Positions 7,801 to 9,375 of a stretch of 9,375 nt of DNA are shown here, in pieces. A program made the position numbers and the translations under genes. The notes under the pieces are model-generated. The model did not search any database, was not told the origin of the DNA, and was given only the letters and a program-made list of their open reading frames with translations. This DNA comes from Candidatus Cloacimonadota bacterium. GTDB lineage: Bacteria > Cloacimonadota > Cloacimonadia > Cloacimonadales > TCS61. The stretch spans positions 1 through 9,375 of the forward strand of contig JACNIV010000347.1 in assembly GCA_014382915.1 (NCBI GenBank), read 5' to 3'. Numbering within the stretch: the stretch's first letter is position 1; each line of letters begins with the position of its first letter.

Positions 7801-9375
7801 CATCGTCAATCTGGATCTCGGAGACATTCACAAATTTATCCAATACAACTATTTCAACGTTCTCTAAATGAGGAATAAAATCGTGACAGGTAACAGTCAT
7901 AGTAGCTATTCCCGTCGATTCTATATCCAGTTCAAGGTATAAATAGCCATCTTCATTGGTATACCCACTAAAAAGCTGGTTATCGTCGGTTAAAAGCGAA
8001 ATCCAGGCATTTTCAACGGGATTACCTGACGAATTTTCCACAGTGACTTCAAAGTAATTGGTTCCAAGCCCGATCTGGGAATCATATACTACATCCATTT
8101 CTTCGGGTATACCCGTCCAGAATTCAATCCCGGGATCTCCCATCAGGTTGTTCCAGTAAGAAAAATTAAACTGACAATTAGAAGGATTTTGCGGGTAATT
8201 AAGATACAAATTTAATTTTCCTCTGTTCAGTGCACCCCCGGGGTGATATATTTTATCAGTAAAAATTCCATAGAAAATACCCAGATCCACACAATTGTTA
8301 AAGCCAGTATGGGTAGATGTGGTTGCAGTTCCAATAGCAGCAATGGCACCTTTTTGGTTAGAAGGTGACCCCGCACGAATAAAGGCTTCACTACGACTTG
8401 TAGCACCAACGAAATTTCCGGTTGCACAGGTCAGGAATACTGCAAAGGGAAGCATTAAGCCATTAGTCAGGTTATTTATACTGGTATTATCAAAACCAGC
8501 CATATTCATCCAACCGCGAAAATTAAAATAAGAAACCCCACTATTAAGATTACTACTCATCAAATATGAGAATGAACCGCTGTAAACCTCGGTGGAAATA
8601 ATATTCGGAGTATAATAATCGATCATCTCTTTTATGGATTGATTGGTAAAAACGCAGGACATCCCGGAAGAGCCGGGATCACCAACCAGTAATGCCCGGT
8701 TATACCAGTTAGTCTGTGCCATATATGGTGTTTTTTCATAATTCAATATCTTAGAAATGATAGTTTGTAATTCTATTATCGTGTTAAATGATAATCTCCC
8801 TACAAAAGCGTCTGCCAGTATATCGGTACCATCCAGGCGAACATAACCATGGTCTCCACCACCCGCCGGGTCTGTGGGAATGTTATACGTTCCCTCTGCA
8901 TCTCCAACCAGGCAGATGAATTCAGGCTTGTCTTCCCATGTATCATAAGCGTTTTGAACAAAGGCCTTGATTGTATAGAAACTTGTTCCACTTGTGTATT
9001 CCTGTATATAAACTTCAAATCCTTTCTGGCGCTTCCAATCGGTAATGTATGGAAGATTATTTGTTACATTATTCGAGGAGTCATCTACAAAAATAAACAG
9101 GTAAGTTGGTTTCTGGTATTCTTCATCCCTGCTTATCACAGAATCATAATTCAAAACTGTTGCTCTGTATAGTGGTTCAAACGCCCGGGAAAGTTTTCTG
9201 TTTTCTTTTGTGATACCGGAACCTCTACCCTGGGCATTAACTGTGAATTCAATATTTTTTATTATTTTTAATTCTCGTGTTTGAGGATTATACTGGAACG
9301 GATTCACAGTTACATTCACAACCCTCAGATCTCTCATAAAAGCAGGTTCCCCGATTTCAACCATCTGGAGCGGGA
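4874..9375 (-). CDS. Gingipain-like (peptidase C25) multidomain secreted protein, N-terminus beyond window
   Basis: The reading frame is open through the right window edge (Pro-Leu-Gln precede the Met at 9364), so the true start and signal peptide lie outside; residues are numbered here from that Met (1496 to the stop). Residues 1-75 resemble the end of a C25 propeptide (RVVNVTVNPFQYNP). Residues about 85-420 match the C25 caspase-like fold: ICLVGDAEG, LDGTDILADAFVGR, SYFNFRGWM, LPFAVFLTCATGNF and NNLMGDPG. Cys313 is the expected nucleophile, but the Gly-His motif reads Gly284-Trp285, so activity is uncertain. Next come an Ig-like domain (about 425-510), two CARDB-like domains with Asp/Asn-rich NPGE or DPGE loops (about 512-630, 632-750), nidogen-like copies (about 755-980 and 1038-1230) separated by a BACON/ASH-like stretch, further beta domains to about 1395 including an ASPM-SPD-2-Hydin-like one, and a T9SS type A sorting module (1410-1496: YQNYPNPFNPETT, WDGKDENRKSVASGVYFYK, KKMLLIK). 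It is the first gene of the cluster visible here. If active it would be a secreted cysteine endopeptidase; alternatively it is a binding pseudo-peptidase. Confidence 0.9.
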   Translation of the reverse strand, partial: PLQMVEIGEPAFMRDLRVVNVTVNPFQYNPQTRELKIIKNIEFTVNAQGRGSGITKENRKLSRAFEPLYRATVLNYDSVISRDEEYQKPTYLFIFVDDSSNNVTNNLPYITDWKRQKGFEVYIQEYTSGTSFYTIKAFVQNAYDTWEDKPEFICLVGDAEGTYNIPTDPAGGGDHGYVRLDGTDILADAFVGRLSFNTIIELQTIISKILNYEKTPYMAQTNWYNRALLVGDPGSSGMSCVFTNQSIKEMIDYYTPNIISTEVYSGSFSYLMSSNLNSGVSYFNFRGWMNMAGFDNTSINNLTNGLMLPFAVFLTCATGNFVGATSRSEAFIRAGSPSNQKGAIAAIGTATTSTHTGFNNCVDLGIFYGIFTDKIYHPGGALNRGKLNLYLNYPQNPSNCQFNFSYWNNLMGDPGIEFWTGIPEEMDVVYDSQIGLGTNYFEVTVENSSGNPVENAWISLLTDDNQLFSGYTNEDGYLYLELDIESTGIATMTVTCHDFIPHLENVEIVVLDKFVNVSEIQIDDDNNGSSSGNTNGLVNPGESIELNVGLENYGLQTANNVTATISTSNDFITITDDIEEFGNISPGSIAFSADDFDFTVDEDVLGGTEILLNIAITDDESNQWNDLIIIPVDGPHLSVDEYILVNDPNSNGIFDPGETVELQISLFNGGTVIAMGIEGQLSCSNSYITFVDSLGVFETIPPGMTGTNSSNTFEVTADIAILPGSQIAFNLLLTNTSGYDHELTFFINIGEVTVTDPLGPDEYGYYCYDSYDTGYEGTPVYNWIEIDPSFGGSGTTLGLYDPGNTGAIQIITVPFNFNFYGINYNSLTVCSNGWVAPGGTTMSSFMNWQVPGPGGPSPMIAPFWDDLKTGSGHVCYYHDTNINAFIVEWSHLQNEYNSAEETFQMLLLDPAYYPSPTGDVEIIFQYETINNVDQGSYPSQHGQYATVGLEDHTGTIGLEYTFNNTYPTAARILQNGLALKLTTLGSGMMDPPIIGLNQEEFQFVLLENETDSQTLQITNSGEANLVFNITKQYIDERGQGGPDAYGYQWIDSNEPNGPVYEWRDISGLGTPVTFVHNDEATPLMPIGFDFNFYGTYYSEFRINPNGWIGFGDDCTEWNNLSLPHPDAPKPAIMPFWDDLDPLQGGDVYYYSTSDSLVVWFDNVIHFPGNYTGTYNFQLIIYPSGSFLFQYQSVSGDIDSATIGIQDENASTFLQIVYNGPYVQNELAVYFKKIVDWVDVTPNMGYVEAGETESVTITVTSEELILGDYLCNLKMTTNDPEASLITIPVNLSVVSDYPRINLSSDFFDFNTVFIGEEVVDTLIVYNIGTLILVVDDITNELDVFTATPTNFVVDPDEQRAVIITFAPTSEMVYNDTLKIYSNDPIDPIKNVVLTGEGIFEVNSENELPLITKIYQNYPNPFNPETTIRFSLSQPGKVKIEIFNIKGEKVKTLVDQYLEVKNYAMVWDGKDENRKSVASGVYFYKFQTGKHLDTKKMLLIK
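5675..6253 (-). repeat. Nidogen-like domain, copy 2, inside the C25 protein
   Basis: Encodes residues about 1038-1230 and repeats the motif order of copy 1: G-P-D-A-Y-G-Y, G-P-V-Y-E-W, GFDFNFYGTYY, NPNGWIGFG, IMPFWDDLDP, SLVVWFDNV and A-T-I-G-I-Q-D. It is shorter by about 30 residues and well diverged from copy 1 apart from these cores, so the duplication is old or the two modules were acquired separately. Confidence 0.65.
6425..7102 (-). repeat. Nidogen-like domain, copy 1, inside the C25 protein
   Basis: Encodes residues about 755-980 of the C25 protein. It opens with G-P-D-E-Y-G-Y and T-P-V-Y-N-W, continues with a PFNFNFYGINY strand, a CSNGWVAPG turn, an APFWDDL motif, a YYHD...FIVEWSHLQ pair of strands and a late A-T-V-G-L-E-D strand. 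The order F-N-F-Y-G / S-N-G-W / P-F-W-D-D-L / V-x-W resembles the extracellular nidogen (NIDO) domain; this is recognition by motif order, not by a profile search. It probably serves adhesion or binding. Confidence 0.65.

Noticed and set aside
8849..9172. A 107-codon plus-strand open frame
   Set aside because: It is antisense to the conserved C25 catalytic region (VGDAEG and neighbouring motifs), and its translation has no family features. It is a shadow frame.
9362..9364. The ATG at 9364 as the start of the C25 gene
   Set aside because: The frame is open upstream to the window edge, no signal peptide follows this Met, and the sequence after it already looks like the inside of a C25 propeptide. 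The gene is partial here.

Overview
The window is moderately AT-rich bacterial DNA that is almost entirely coding, all on the minus strand. It holds three very large genes for exported proteins, separated by only about 18 and 33 bases, so they look like consecutive genes of one operon read from the right end of the window to the left. Two of the three end in a type IX secretion (T9SS) type A / FlgD-like C-terminal sorting module with the hallmark NYPNPF motif. The third runs off the window before its C-terminus. This module, the repeat-rich giant exoproteins and the C25 and M14 peptidase families together suggest a member of the Fibrobacterota-Chlorobiota-Bacteroidota (FCB) superphylum, possibly Cloacimonadota or a similar uncultured anaerobe. 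That placement is inference from protein style; no marker gene is present.

Layout in transcription order: (1) 9375 to 4874, a gingipain-like (peptidase C25) multidomain protein. Its N-terminus lies beyond the window. The C25 domain is followed by Ig/CARDB-like domains, two copies of a nidogen-like domain, ASPM/Hydin-like beta domains and the sorting module. (2) 4855 to 1844, a 1003-residue exported protein made of 16 repeats of about 55 residues, best explained as beta-propeller blades, plus a sorting module. (3) 1810 to the left edge, an M14 zinc carboxypeptidase with signal peptide, complete active site, carboxypeptidase-regulatory-like beta domains and the start of a jelly-roll-like domain, truncated by the window edge.

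Together the locus looks like a set of secreted or surface-attached proteins for handling extracellular protein: an endopeptidase-family protein, an exopeptidase and a large propeller that may bind or scaffold. The most interesting point is that the C25 protein keeps the catalytic cysteine, but the position of the catalytic histidine in the gingipain Gly-His motif is tryptophan. A different histidine sits where gingipain R has an S1-pocket tryptophan. It may therefore be a pseudo-peptidase or a subfamily with a rearranged active site. I see no RNA genes, mobile elements, CRISPR arrays or convincing promoters or terminators, and no non-coding stretch longer than about 33 bases.
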